A stretch of 9,663 bases of DNA, from contig JAYVKZ010000354.1 of NCBI GenBank assembly GCA_043767985.1, positions 1 to 9,663 of the forward strand, given 5' to 3'. Source of the stretch: JAPOKJ01 sp043767985 (GTDB lineage: Bacteria; Pseudomonadota; Gammaproteobacteria; Burkholderiales; Burkholderiaceae_E). Shown one piece after another: positions 1 to 5,665 of the stretch. The position numbers and the translations under genes are program-made. Under the pieces are notes generated by a model that saw nothing but the letters and a program-made list of their open reading frames with translations, was not told the DNA's origin and made no database searches. Each line of letters begins with the position of its first letter. Within the stretch, counting starts at the first letter, position 1.

Positions 1-16
1 GCAATCGCCGTGCCAA
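1..16 (-). promoter_or_regulatory. sigma-54 (RpoN) -24/-12 promoter reading out of the window
   Basis: Read on the minus strand, this stretch is TTGGCACGGCGATTGC. That matches the sigma-54 consensus TGGCACG-N4-TTGC at every defined position, with correct spacing between the GG of the -24 and the GC of the -12 elements. Transcription would start about a dozen bases beyond the left edge, so the target gene is not visible. The upstream side (rising coordinates) is AT-rich and carries an IHF-like site and a dyad, the usual layout for an enhancer-dependent promoter. The match is seen directly; activity is inferred. Confidence 0.7.
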
Positions 17-28
17 ATTCATAAGTCA

Positions 29-42
29 TTGTTTATAAACAA
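29..42. repeat. 14-bp perfect palindrome TTGTTTATAAACAA
   Basis: The sequence equals its own reverse complement over 14 bases. It lies just upstream of the sigma-54 -24 element, in an AT-rich stretch between that promoter and the candidate activator site at 67-85. It could be an operator or simply bendable AT-rich DNA. No known regulator is assigned. Confidence 0.5.
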
Positions 43-46
43 CAAT

Positions 47-59
47 TTATTTTATGATT
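47..59 (-). promoter_or_regulatory. possible IHF binding site
   Basis: The minus strand reads AATCATAAAATAA. This matches WATCAA-N4-TTR at 7 of 9 defined positions, and AT-rich DNA lies on both sides. It sits between the -24/-12 promoter (1-16) and the upstream dyad (67-85), where IHF commonly bends DNA to bring a bound activator to RpoN polymerase. IHF matches are frequent in AT-rich DNA, so position is the main support. Confidence 0.35.
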
Positions 60-66
60 AATTGGT

Positions 67-85
67 TTGTAAAAAATACCGACAA
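67..85. promoter_or_regulatory. candidate upstream activator site, copy 1 (TTGT-N11-ACAA)
   Basis: The dyad TTGT / ACAA has 11 bases between its arms. Its core, TGTAAAAAATACCGACAA (68-85), matches 2921-2938 at 16 of 18 positions without gaps. It lies roughly 80-100 bp upstream of the expected start site of the sigma-54 promoter at 1-16, a normal distance for a bacterial enhancer-binding protein. A pair of 9-bp direct repeats (GACTGCTTA at 101-109 and 132-140, 31 bp apart) lies just beyond and might be further sites. The repeat is seen; its function is inferred. Confidence 0.45.
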
Positions 86-179
86 GCCCAAGGTCAAAAT
101 GACTGCTTATCGTGTCGAACCAAAGCGCGGCGACTGCTTAGAATAGACCGGCGGGTGAAAAGTTGTAAGGCGAAGGAAC

Positions 180-201
180 AAAAATAGCGGGAGCCGCTCC
201 C
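180..201 (-). terminator. weak second terminator-like hairpin
   Basis: On the minus strand a 5-bp stem GGGAG/CTCCC with a 3-base loop (189-201) is followed after four bases by five T residues (184-180). It lies downstream of the stronger terminator at 213-241 and could act as a backup. The short stem and the gap before the T-run make it doubtful. Confidence 0.25.
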
Positions 202-212
202 TCGCCTAATGC

Positions 213-241
213 AAAAACCCTGGGCATTTCAACCCAGGGTT
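213..241 (-). terminator. Rho-independent terminator of the TbpB-like lipoprotein gene
   Basis: On the minus strand a perfect 9-bp stem AACCCTGGG / CCCAGGGTT with an 8-base loop (TTGAAATG) runs straight into a T-tract. It begins 86 bp after the stop codon of the lipoprotein gene (327-1403). There is no T-run on the plus strand, so it works leftward only. Confidence 0.8.
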
Positions 242-326
242 GAAAAGGTATGCGGTGTGCGCGAAGCAGTCTGGGACTCTCAACCCTTAAGATTGTGTGA
301 TTGGCACGGTAGGAGGGTCACAAAAT

Positions 327-1403
327 TTACGGCTGTTTAACGCCAAAGGAGCCAGAAAGCATTCTGCTCCCTGTCGCCGTCAACACAAACTGGCCTGCCG
401 CTTGTTGAGCGGTTGGCCCAAAAAGTGACCCTTTGATGATGCCAGTTCCACCACCGGTAATAGTCCCCGAAAAAGTACCGTCTGCCTTGACTAAAGTTGC
501 AGTAAAAGTCACTGGCGTCAGCCCCAGATTGACAGGCGAGCCAGAAGAACGGTCAAAAAAGTTGTTGATCGTGCCAATCACATTGTTTGATGTCGACGAA
601 AAATTAACTTGCATCTGCGCCGTTGCGGACAGGCCAATTCTGGATGTCACGCCAGCTGGAACCGCAGAACTCGCCGAATAAAGATACCAACTCACTGCGG
701 GACCGTTTAAGGTGACGTTGGTGCTCGCGCCGTTCAAAAAAGTAGAGGGCGTTGCGGACTGTCCAAATGCCGGACCAAAGAAAGCACCGTAAAAATTCTC
801 ATTTTGTAGCTTGCTTCTGCCCCATAAGCCGAAAGTGGCATAGCGTGGACTGCCCAAGTTACTACTAAAATCGACCAAACTAGTATTATCGGCCGCTGGC
901 GCAACGACAGCGGTCACAAATCGGTCTAAACCATACCCACCTGCCAGATTGCCGATGGTGCTTGGTGTTTGGGTCACGTTGGTAGCGCCGGCGGCTAGGG
1001 AAATAGTGCCACCCCAGGGATTTGCTGCCGTGTTGGGTAAATTGAGCGAATACTGGTTGGCCGCGGGGATTTCGGGGGTCGAAACATTCTGGTTCTGGAA
1101 AGTACCCTCAGCGACCAGACTCGCACCACTCGCGAAATAAGTGTTACAAAAACCAATCTCATACCCCGAGGGCGTTGCGCTGCCTCCAGTTAGGGAAGGG
1201 CAACTACCGATAAAGCCATTGGCATTTATCGGAGGTGTGACCGTCGAAGGAGATGTTACCCTCGAATCAGCAGGAGGATTGACGCCCGGAGACGGAGCCG
1301 CGGCGGGCGTACTTGAGCCTCCACCGCAGGCAGAAACCAGGATCGAAGCCCCGATGATGAGAGCCAGGGAGGGTGATCGGAGCGCTGGGTGGGTATTGGT
1401 CAT
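327..1403 (-). CDS. TbpB-like surface lipoprotein (Slam-type substrate), 358 aa
   Basis: This is a predicted outer-membrane lipoprotein. The N-terminus has a signal peptide with lipobox V-S-A-C (Cys26); the next residue is Gly, so it should not be retained in the inner membrane. A flexible Gly/Ser/Pro/Ala linker (about 27-60) follows, then a beta-rich body with a possible disulfide pair (Cys68, Cys86). Two stretches resemble the barrel repeats of transferrin-binding-protein-B-like proteins: Y-G-A-F-F-G-P near 204-210, and I-I-K-G-S-L-F-G-P then G-Q-F-V-L-T near 321-341. That family includes metal-, haem- and host-protein-binding lipoproteins exported by Slam. Ligand unknown. The start at 1403 is supported by GGAGA seven bases upstream (1411-1415). 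The gene is monocistronic, ends at the terminator 213-241, and diverges from the DUF3108 gene. No Slam or TonB receptor gene is next to it. The family call is by motif resemblance only. Confidence 0.7.
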   Translation of the reverse strand: MTNTHPALRSPSLALIIGASILVSACGGGSSTPAAAPSPGVNPPADSRVTSPSTVTPPINANGFIGSCPSLTGGSATPSGYEIGFCNTYFASGASLVAEGTFQNQNVSTPEIPAANQYSLNLPNTAANPWGGTISLAAGATNVTQTPSTIGNLAGGYGLDRFVTAVVAPAADNTSLVDFSSNLGSPRYATFGLWGRSKLQNENFYGAFFGPAFGQSATPSTFLNGASTNVTLNGPAVSWYLYSASSAVPAGVTSRIGLSATAQMQVNFSSTSNNVIGTINNFFDRSSGSPVNLGLTPVTFTATLVKADGTFSGTITGGGTGIIKGSLFGPTAQQAAGQFVLTATGSRMLSGSFGVKQP

Positions 1404-1528
1404 GTCATATTCTCCATTTCAGATGAGCGGAATGTTAACCTAGCTCAATGGGGGGGTGGGTGTGAACAATGCCACAAGAAGAGGGGTATTGGATAGAATT
1501 AACGCTAGTTTATTCTCTAAGTTGACTA
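1404..1528. promoter_or_regulatory. divergent intergenic region with a G7 tract
   Basis: This 125-bp spacer must hold promoters for both the lipoprotein gene (leftward) and the DUF3108 gene (rightward). It contains a run of seven G (1450-1456) followed by TGGG. On the minus strand a TTCACA-like -35 lies just upstream of the C-run and weak -10-like hexamers (TAGGTT, TAACAT) just downstream, so the run could lie in a promoter spacer. No leftward promoter is convincing enough to place exactly. Confidence 0.4.
1489..1516 (+). promoter_or_regulatory. putative sigma-70 promoter for the DUF3108 gene
   Basis: TTGGAT (-35, 4/6) and TATTCT (-10, 4/6) are separated by 16 bp. Start of transcription would fall near 1523, only a few bases before the ATG at 1529. 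That fits the absence of a recognisable Shine-Dalgarno sequence there and would give an almost leaderless message. Hexamer matches are modest. Confidence 0.3.
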
Positions 1529-2857
1529 ATGCAACATAAGTTGATGGATGATCGCTCGTTGGCCGCCAATCAAAGGGCTGTTTTGTGCGTTTTCATTGTG
1601 CTCCTAGCCCATTTAGGCTTGGGTTGGGGCTTTTTGCGCCATCAGGCTGAACAAATCCTGGCTGTGAGCCTGGTCGATATCCCAATCACGGCCAGTTTGG
1701 CGACCTTGAGTAAACCCGTCGAGGCTGCCACGCCGAGTTCGAAACTGGGCGCGAATCCGCCGGTCAGCAGTAAACCTCCCGTCAAACCTCAAAAAAAAAT
1801 CAGCCCGCCGTCGTCTGCGCCGCCGGCGAGCGTCCCTCCAACGACTGATTCGCGGCCACACTCCGACCCGGCTTCGGAGAATCCTTCCCCGGGAGCCGAG
1901 ACGGCGAGCGATGCACGCATGCCACCGGGGTTGGTCGACGCCTCATCGGAACCGGCTGGTGCACCGAACTTAGCTGTTGTTACGACGAAAAAGAGCGAGC
2001 CTGCCGATGCGCAGGAGCAGGCCAACAAGAGCCGCGATGCGGGGGAGGGCTCAGCAGGAAATGGCGCATCTGGCACACAGGAAAAAGCAAATTCTCTTGA
2101 TTCTGATCTTGGCAAACCCAAGGCAGCTTCCGATGAACCTGACGCTAAGAAGAATCCGCCGCCACTTTACGCGCAATCGCTTGCAGAATTCCCTAAACCT
2201 ATCCGTTTGACCTACGCGGTTCACTCCCCGAAGGACTTTGATGAGTCGAGCGCAAGCGGCAGCGCCGAACTGAACACCAAAGCCGGTAAAAACGAGGCAG
2301 GCGTCGGAAATTTTGGCATCGACATTGAAATTAAGCTCGGTTGGCTACTCAACAAGGTTATTGGAGGCAGCTTGCGCTATCAAAGCCAAGGCCTGATAGG
2401 CCCGAATGGACCTCAGACGGTGCGATATTCCGAAAAAATTGGGGATCGCCCGGAGCGCTGGCTGGAGGTCGATCGGGAGAAGCGCACCATGAAGTCTAGC
2501 CAAGTGGCTTCACTGAGCCTTGCCCCAGGCACCCAGGATCGACTCTCTGTCATGTGGTTGTTGAGCATGTTAGCCCGTAGCGACCCGGCCATTCTTGAAA
2601 AAACCAAGACTTTTTCGGTGCCCATGTTCACCTTTCGGCAGGTGTATCCGGCGTTTTTCGAGAGTTATGGTCCTGCGGTCTTGGTCGCTCCAGCAGGGGT
2701 TTTACAGACCTTACACGTCGCCTACAAAAGCCAGGAAGCAGGGGGCGACCGGGTGGATATGTGGTTAGGCTACGACTATGACATGCAGCCGGTGCGGATT
2801 CGGTGGCAGGAGGCTCAAGGGCGGGTCATTGACATGATTCTTCAGAAAAAACCATGA
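1529..2857 (+). CDS. DUF3108 domain protein with N-terminal membrane anchor, 442 aa
   Basis: This is an envelope protein of unknown function. Residues about 17-36 form a single hydrophobic segment (V-L-C-V-F-I-V-L-L-A...), predicted as an uncleaved anchor with the bulk of the protein in the periplasm. Residues about 60-215 are a low-complexity Pro/Ser/Ala/Lys linker, giving a TonB-like outline of anchor plus Pro-rich spacer. Residues about 222-440 match DUF3108, with features such as R-Y-S-E-K-I-G-D-R-P-E-R, a Ser/Leu-rich stretch ending A-P-G-T-Q-D-R-L-S-V, and a beta-rich C-terminus. Proteins of this layout are common next to housekeeping genes in betaproteobacteria. No Shine-Dalgarno is evident; Met6 (1544) is an alternative start and changes little. 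It diverges from the lipoprotein gene and converges on glnS. A role in outer-membrane assembly would be a guess. Confidence 0.75.
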   Translation: MQHKLMDDRSLAANQRAVLCVFIVLLAHLGLGWGFLRHQAEQILAVSLVDIPITASLATLSKPVEAATPSSKLGANPPVSSKPPVKPQKKISPPSSAPPASVPPTTDSRPHSDPASENPSPGAETASDARMPPGLVDASSEPAGAPNLAVVTTKKSEPADAQEQANKSRDAGEGSAGNGASGTQEKANSLDSDLGKPKAASDEPDAKKNPPPLYAQSLAEFPKPIRLTYAVHSPKDFDESSASGSAELNTKAGKNEAGVGNFGIDIEIKLGWLLNKVIGGSLRYQSQGLIGPNGPQTVRYSEKIGDRPERWLEVDREKRTMKSSQVASLSLAPGTQDRLSVMWLLSMLARSDPAILEKTKTFSVPMFTFRQVYPAFFESYGPAVLVAPAGVLQTLHVAYKSQEAGGDRVDMWLGYDYDMQPVRIRWQEAQGRVIDMILQKKP

Positions 2858-2920
2858 AACTGCTCAATGTGCCTGTCACCCCATTTCAGCAAGGTGGCTC
2901 TAGGCTGATGATCTAGGCGC

Positions 2921-2938
2921 TGTAAAATTTACCGACAA
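2921..2938. promoter_or_regulatory. candidate activator site, copy 2
   Basis: TGTAAAATTTACCGACAA matches 68-85 at 16 of 18 positions, in the same orientation. It keeps the TGT-N11-ACA dyad. It lies between two convergent gene ends, and I find no sigma-54 promoter within about 100 bp on either strand, so it has no obvious target here. It may be a relic, a bystander member of a dispersed repeat, or act on something I do not recognise. Confidence 0.4.
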
Positions 2939-2944
2939 AGCCTT

Positions 2945-2997
2945 GGATCTGCACTTAAGCAGGGGCCAGACTTCAGCAGGGGTCAGACTCCAGATCC
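2945..2997. repeat. 7-bp inverted repeat enclosing a tandem repeat
   Basis: GGATCTG (2945-2951) and CAGATCC (2991-2997) are perfect inverted copies with 39 bp between them, and the two 17-bp tandem units lie inside. The unit could fold as a long-loop hairpin in the converging transcripts of the DUF3108 gene and glnS. There is no T-run next to it on either strand, so it is not a standard terminator. Confidence 0.45.
2958..2991. repeat. 17-bp tandem repeat, two copies (REP-like)
   Basis: Copy 1 is AGCAGGGGCCAGACTTC (2958-2974). Copy 2 is AGCAGGGGTCAGACTCC (2975-2991), identical at 15 of 17 positions and directly abutting. The GGGGTCAG core resembles intergenic REP-type repeats that occur near REP-associated tyrosine transposases in many proteobacteria. 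That link is from memory, and no such transposase lies in the window. Confidence 0.6.
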
Positions 2998-3008
2998 TGA
3001 GCCGCGTC

Positions 3009-4799
3009 TTAGCTAGGCTTGCCCCAGCTGTCCTTTAGCCCCACGGAGCGGTTAAAGATCAGCTTGTCAGGTGCGTGATCGATCCGGTCTGCAACAAAAT
3101 AGCCATGCCGCTCAAATTGCACACTTTGCTGCTTTTGAACCTTGGCGACGGAGGGTTCGACCCAGGCCTGAATCACCTTCATGGAACTGGGATTCAGGCT
3201 CTCAATAAAGTCTTTTCCACCGGCGTCCGGTTGCGCTTCAAGAAAAAGACGATCATAAAGACGTACCTCGGCAGCCAAGGCCGCTTTCGCTGAGAGCCAG
3301 TGGATGTTGCCTTTGACCTTGTAGGTGTCGGAGCCGGGTGTGCCTGATTTTGAATCCGCCAAGTAGCTTGCATGAACCGCCGTGATTTCACCGGCGGCGT
3401 TTTTATCGCAGCCCGTACACTCGATCACGAAGCCATAGCGCAGCCTGACTTTATTGCCGGGGTAGAGACGGAAATAGCCCTTACTAGGCACTTCCATGAA
3501 GTCTTCACGCTCAATCCACAATTCTTTGTGCATTGGAAACTCGCGACGACCCAGCTCGGCATGATGAGGATGCACGGGTGCTGAGCATGCTTCTTCTAAA
3601 TCATCCGGGAAATTGTCCAGAATGAGTTTGAGTGGGTCCAGCACGGCGGCGGCGCGGTGCGCTTTAGCATCAAGATCATCACGTAAGGCGGCTTCAAGAA
3701 TGCTCATGTCGATCCACGAATCCGACTTGGCGACACCGATCCGCTCGCAAAACAATTGCAGCGCCTCTGGGGTATAGCCTCGGCGACGCAAACCTACTAA
3801 GGTGGGCATACGTGGATCGTCCCAGCCCTGCACATGTTGGTCCTTGACGAGTTGTTGCAGCTTGCGCTTACTGGTGATGGCGTAGGTTAGGTTGAGGCGC
3901 GCAAACTCCCATTGCTGGGTGAGGGGCAACTCGAAATATCCTAGTGCGGCGAGCTTACTCAGCACCCAGTCATAGAAGGGGCGATGATCTTGAAACTCCA
4001 GGGTGCAGATGGAGTGAGTGATGTTTTCGAGCGCATCCGAAATAGGGTGCGCATAGTCGTACATGGGGTAGATGCACCAGGTATTGCCCGTGCGATGATG
4101 CTCGGCAAATCGGATGCGATACAGGGCCGGGTCGCGCATATTGATATTGGGCGAGGCCATATCAATCTTGGCACGCAAAATATGCGTGCCCTCGGCGTGC
4201 CTGCCGTCGCGCATTTCGCGAAAGAGTTGCAGGTTCTCGCTCACACTACGATCACGAAACGGCGAATTCACACCGGCTTCTGTGAGCGTGCCGCGGGTTG
4301 AGCGCATGGCGTCCGCACTTTGTGAATCGACATAGGCATCGCCGCTCTCAATTAAGGAGAGCGCGCATTGATAAATATCGGCGAAGTAGTCGCTGGCGAA
4401 ATACAGATTGCTCTCGCCCTGGGTTGCCCAGTCGAAGCCCAGCCAGTGCACCATCTCGATAATGGCGTCGACATACTCCTGATCTTCTTTGACGGGGTTG
4501 GTGTCGTCGAAGCGCAGATGGCAGCGACCGAGGTAATCTCTGGCCAAACCAAAGTTCAGGCAAATCGATTTTGCGTGGCCGATATGCAGGTACCCATTCG
4601 GCTCAGGCGGAAACCTGGTGCGTATTTTCGCAGCGTCAAGTGCGGCGACTTTTTGCTGTTCGGCAGGTCCGGGGCGGCCGGACCAGTGACGGGAGGCATA
4701 TTTATCGGCGCCTAAGTCTTGCTCGATTTGATTGCGCAGAAAATTACCGGCCGACGCACTACTTGGTGCTTTAGATCCTGATTTACCGTCAACAGCCAT
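3009..4799 (-). CDS. glnS: glutaminyl-tRNA synthetase, 596 aa
   Basis: This class I synthetase charges tRNA-Gln with glutamine in the cytoplasm. The HIGH-type signature lies in P-P-E-P-N-G-Y-L-H-I-G-H-A-K-S (about 64-78), followed by R-F-D-D-T-N-P-V-K-E-D (about 96-106). The KMSKS-type loop is I-T-S-K-R-K-L (about 308-314), with Thr where E. coli has Met. The tRNA-acceptor-binding region G-W-D-D-P-R-M-P-T...G-L-R-R-R-G-Y is intact at about 325-342, and a C-terminal beta-barrel anticodon-binding part follows to the end. It is about 40 residues longer than E. coli GlnS, largely from extra sequence between the N-terminal helix and the HIGH region (about 33-57). The start ATG overlaps the stop codon of the FKBP gene by one base (TAATG), with AGG six bases upstream. 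It is probably expressed from the promoter upstream of that gene. Confidence 0.97.
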   Translation of the reverse strand: MAVDGKSGSKAPSSASAGNFLRNQIEQDLGADKYASRHWSGRPGPAEQQKVAALDAAKIRTRFPPEPNGYLHIGHAKSICLNFGLARDYLGRCHLRFDDTNPVKEDQEYVDAIIEMVHWLGFDWATQGESNLYFASDYFADIYQCALSLIESGDAYVDSQSADAMRSTRGTLTEAGVNSPFRDRSVSENLQLFREMRDGRHAEGTHILRAKIDMASPNINMRDPALYRIRFAEHHRTGNTWCIYPMYDYAHPISDALENITHSICTLEFQDHRPFYDWVLSKLAALGYFELPLTQQWEFARLNLTYAITSKRKLQQLVKDQHVQGWDDPRMPTLVGLRRRGYTPEALQLFCERIGVAKSDSWIDMSILEAALRDDLDAKAHRAAAVLDPLKLILDNFPDDLEEACSAPVHPHHAELGRREFPMHKELWIEREDFMEVPSKGYFRLYPGNKVRLRYGFVIECTGCDKNAAGEITAVHASYLADSKSGTPGSDTYKVKGNIHWLSAKAALAAEVRLYDRLFLEAQPDAGGKDFIESLNPSSMKVIQAWVEPSVAKVQKQQSVQFERHGYFVADRIDHAPDKLIFNRSVGLKDSWGKPS

Positions 4800-5152
4800 T
4801 AAACGCCTAGCAGTTCAACTTCAAAAATCAGTGTCGCGTTGCCTGGAATGACGCCGCCTGCACCGCGTGGGCCATAACCAAGCTCGGGAGGGATCACGAG
4901 ATTGCGAGAGCCGCCAATCTTCATGCCTGCAACGCCTTCGTCCCAGCCCTTGATGACATGACCGGCGCCCAAAGGAAATGAGAAGGGCTGACCCCGGTCT
5001 TTGCTGGAGTCGAACTTGGTGCCCTTGATGCTGTTCTCATAGAGCCAGCCGGTGTAGTGCACCAAGACATTGCTGCCGCCTTTGGCCTCAGCGCCGGTGC
5101 CGACTTTGATATCTTCGATTTGCAAGCCCGAGGGGGTGGTGGTGTATGGCAT
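4799..5152 (-). CDS. FKBP-type peptidyl-prolyl cis-trans isomerase, 117 aa
   Basis: This single-domain prolyl isomerase catalyses cis-trans isomerisation of Xaa-Pro bonds during protein folding. It has no signal peptide, so it is cytoplasmic. The whole FKBP fold is present: V-H-Y-T-G-W-L (about 30-36), K-F-D-S-S-K-D-R-G-Q-P-F (about 46-57), V-I-K-G-W-D-E-G-V (66-74), and P-P-E-L-G-Y-G then G-A-G-G-V-I-P near the end, closing with F-E-V-E-L-L-G-V. The usual IPPNA is IPGNA here, a mild change. Length is typical for small betaproteobacterial FKBPs. It is the first gene of a two-gene unit with glnS, a stop/start overlap of one base. An AGG lies upstream of the start. Confidence 0.95.
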   Translation of the reverse strand: MPYTTTPSGLQIEDIKVGTGAEAKGGSNVLVHYTGWLYENSIKGTKFDSSKDRGQPFSFPLGAGHVIKGWDEGVAGMKIGGSRNLVIPPELGYGPRGAGGVIPGNATLIFEVELLGV

Positions 5153-5183
5153 AGGGGTACCTAAAATGTAGTTGTATCAACGA

Positions 5184-5212
5184 ATCGTAAAAAATGAATA
5201 CTGAAATGGCAA
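5184..5212 (-). promoter_or_regulatory. putative sigma-70 promoter for the FKBP-glnS unit
   Basis: On the minus strand, TTGCCA (5207-5212, 5/6 to the -35 consensus) and TACGAT (5184-5189, 4/6 to the -10) are separated by exactly 17 bp of AT-rich spacer. The start site would be about 25 bp upstream of the FKBP ATG at 5152. Position and spacing are good; the -10 is only moderate. Confidence 0.5.
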
Positions 5213-5240
5213 AGAAAAAGACGCGACGCCTGTCTTCGCG
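5211..5240 (-). terminator. possible terminator after the DUF1499 gene
   Basis: On the minus strand a 5-bp stem CGCGA / TCGCG (5240-5236 and 5226-5222) with a 9-base loop is followed by TCTTTTTCTTT. It begins 14 bp past the stop codon of the DUF1499 gene and directly precedes the promoter proposed for the FKBP gene, which is a sensible boundary. The stem is short, so efficiency is uncertain. Confidence 0.4.
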
Positions 5241-5253
5241 GTGCGGGACGCGG

Positions 5254-5661
5254 CTAGGCTAATTGCTTGCGGATGGACTCGATACGCTTTCGGTTCACAT
5301 CGAAATCCTTGCGCCCTAAGCGCGACGCCGAACGCACGTGAATGCGTTGGTGAGCAGCATCAAGTAAAAACTCGACATCATCCACGAAGCCCAGCAGTTT
5401 GGTGGTGAACTCGGCGTACAAATAGTCGGCGTCAACGCTCATGACCTTAGCACCTTCCATGCCACGAACGATCTTCTCTAGCTTGGACCAGGCCGCGCTG
5501 GGAGTCGGAGCCGCAAGCGGAGCAATCGCATGAAAGCCCTTGAGCTCGAAGCTCGATACCGCATTGGTTAAATTGGTTTTCACTGGGTGAAGACGAATAC
5601 TCCCATCCTCGGCCTTGACTTTCCCTAAGCGAGAAGGTCGTTCTCCAGTCAGTATGCCCAT
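5254..5661 (-). CDS. DUF1499 family protein, 135 aa
   Basis: This is a small protein of unknown function belonging, by pattern, to DUF1499. The family hallmarks are a conserved central segment here reading I-A-P-L-A-A-P-T-P-S-A-A-W-S-K-L, then A-E-F-T-T-K-L-L-G-F-V-D-D-V-E-F near the middle, then I-H-V-R-S-A-S-R-L-G-R-K-D-F-D-V-N-R-K-R-I-E, which is the strongest match. There is no signal peptide or membrane segment, so it is probably cytoplasmic. It is four bases downstream of the oxidoreductase stop codon. GGAG lies about eight bases before the ATG, inside the end of that gene's coding region, so the two are co-transcribed. Confidence 0.85.
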   Translation of the reverse strand: MGILTGERPSRLGKVKAEDGSIRLHPVKTNLTNAVSSFELKGFHAIAPLAAPTPSAAWSKLEKIVRGMEGAKVMSVDADYLYAEFTTKLLGFVDDVEFLLDAAHQRIHVRSASRLGRKDFDVNRKRIESIRKQLA

Positions 5662-5665
5662 GGTA

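Larger units (their letters stand above)
86..326. other. intergenic stretch without a gene
   Basis: Together with 1-85 this makes a 326-bp region with no coding sequence I can support. The left third is control DNA for a leftward gene outside the window. The right two thirds hold the downstream region of the lipoprotein gene, with one convincing terminator (213-241) and one weak one (180-201). Apart from the 9-bp direct repeat GACTGCTTA (101-109, 132-140) I see nothing else structured here. Confidence 0.6.

Noticed and set aside
1..29. Possible minus-strand start codons at 22 and 29 giving short in-frame peptides to the edge
   Set aside because: They fall upstream of or inside the perfect sigma-54 -24/-12 element and lack a Shine-Dalgarno. 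A promoter is the simpler reading.
302..316. TGGCAC on the plus strand as a second sigma-54 -24 element
   Set aside because: The matching -12 (TTGC) is absent at the required spacing; the sequence there is GAGG.
1141..1443. Plus-strand open frame antisense to the lipoprotein signal peptide
   Set aside because: It covers the lipobox and linker of the supported minus-strand gene. Its composition is what the reverse complement of Gly/Ser/Pro codons gives.
2858..3008. Bidirectional Rho-independent terminator between the DUF3108 gene and glnS
   Set aside because: The inverted repeat found there (2945-2997) has a 39-base loop and no adjacent T-run on either strand. I see no standard terminator for either gene.
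3858..3881. KMSKS loop of GlnS reading I-T-S-K-R-K-L instead of V-M-S-K-R-K-L
   Set aside because: The Thr variant is, as I recall, usual in many bacterial glutaminyl-tRNA synthetases, and the catalytic Lys is kept. It is not a sign of a broken enzyme.
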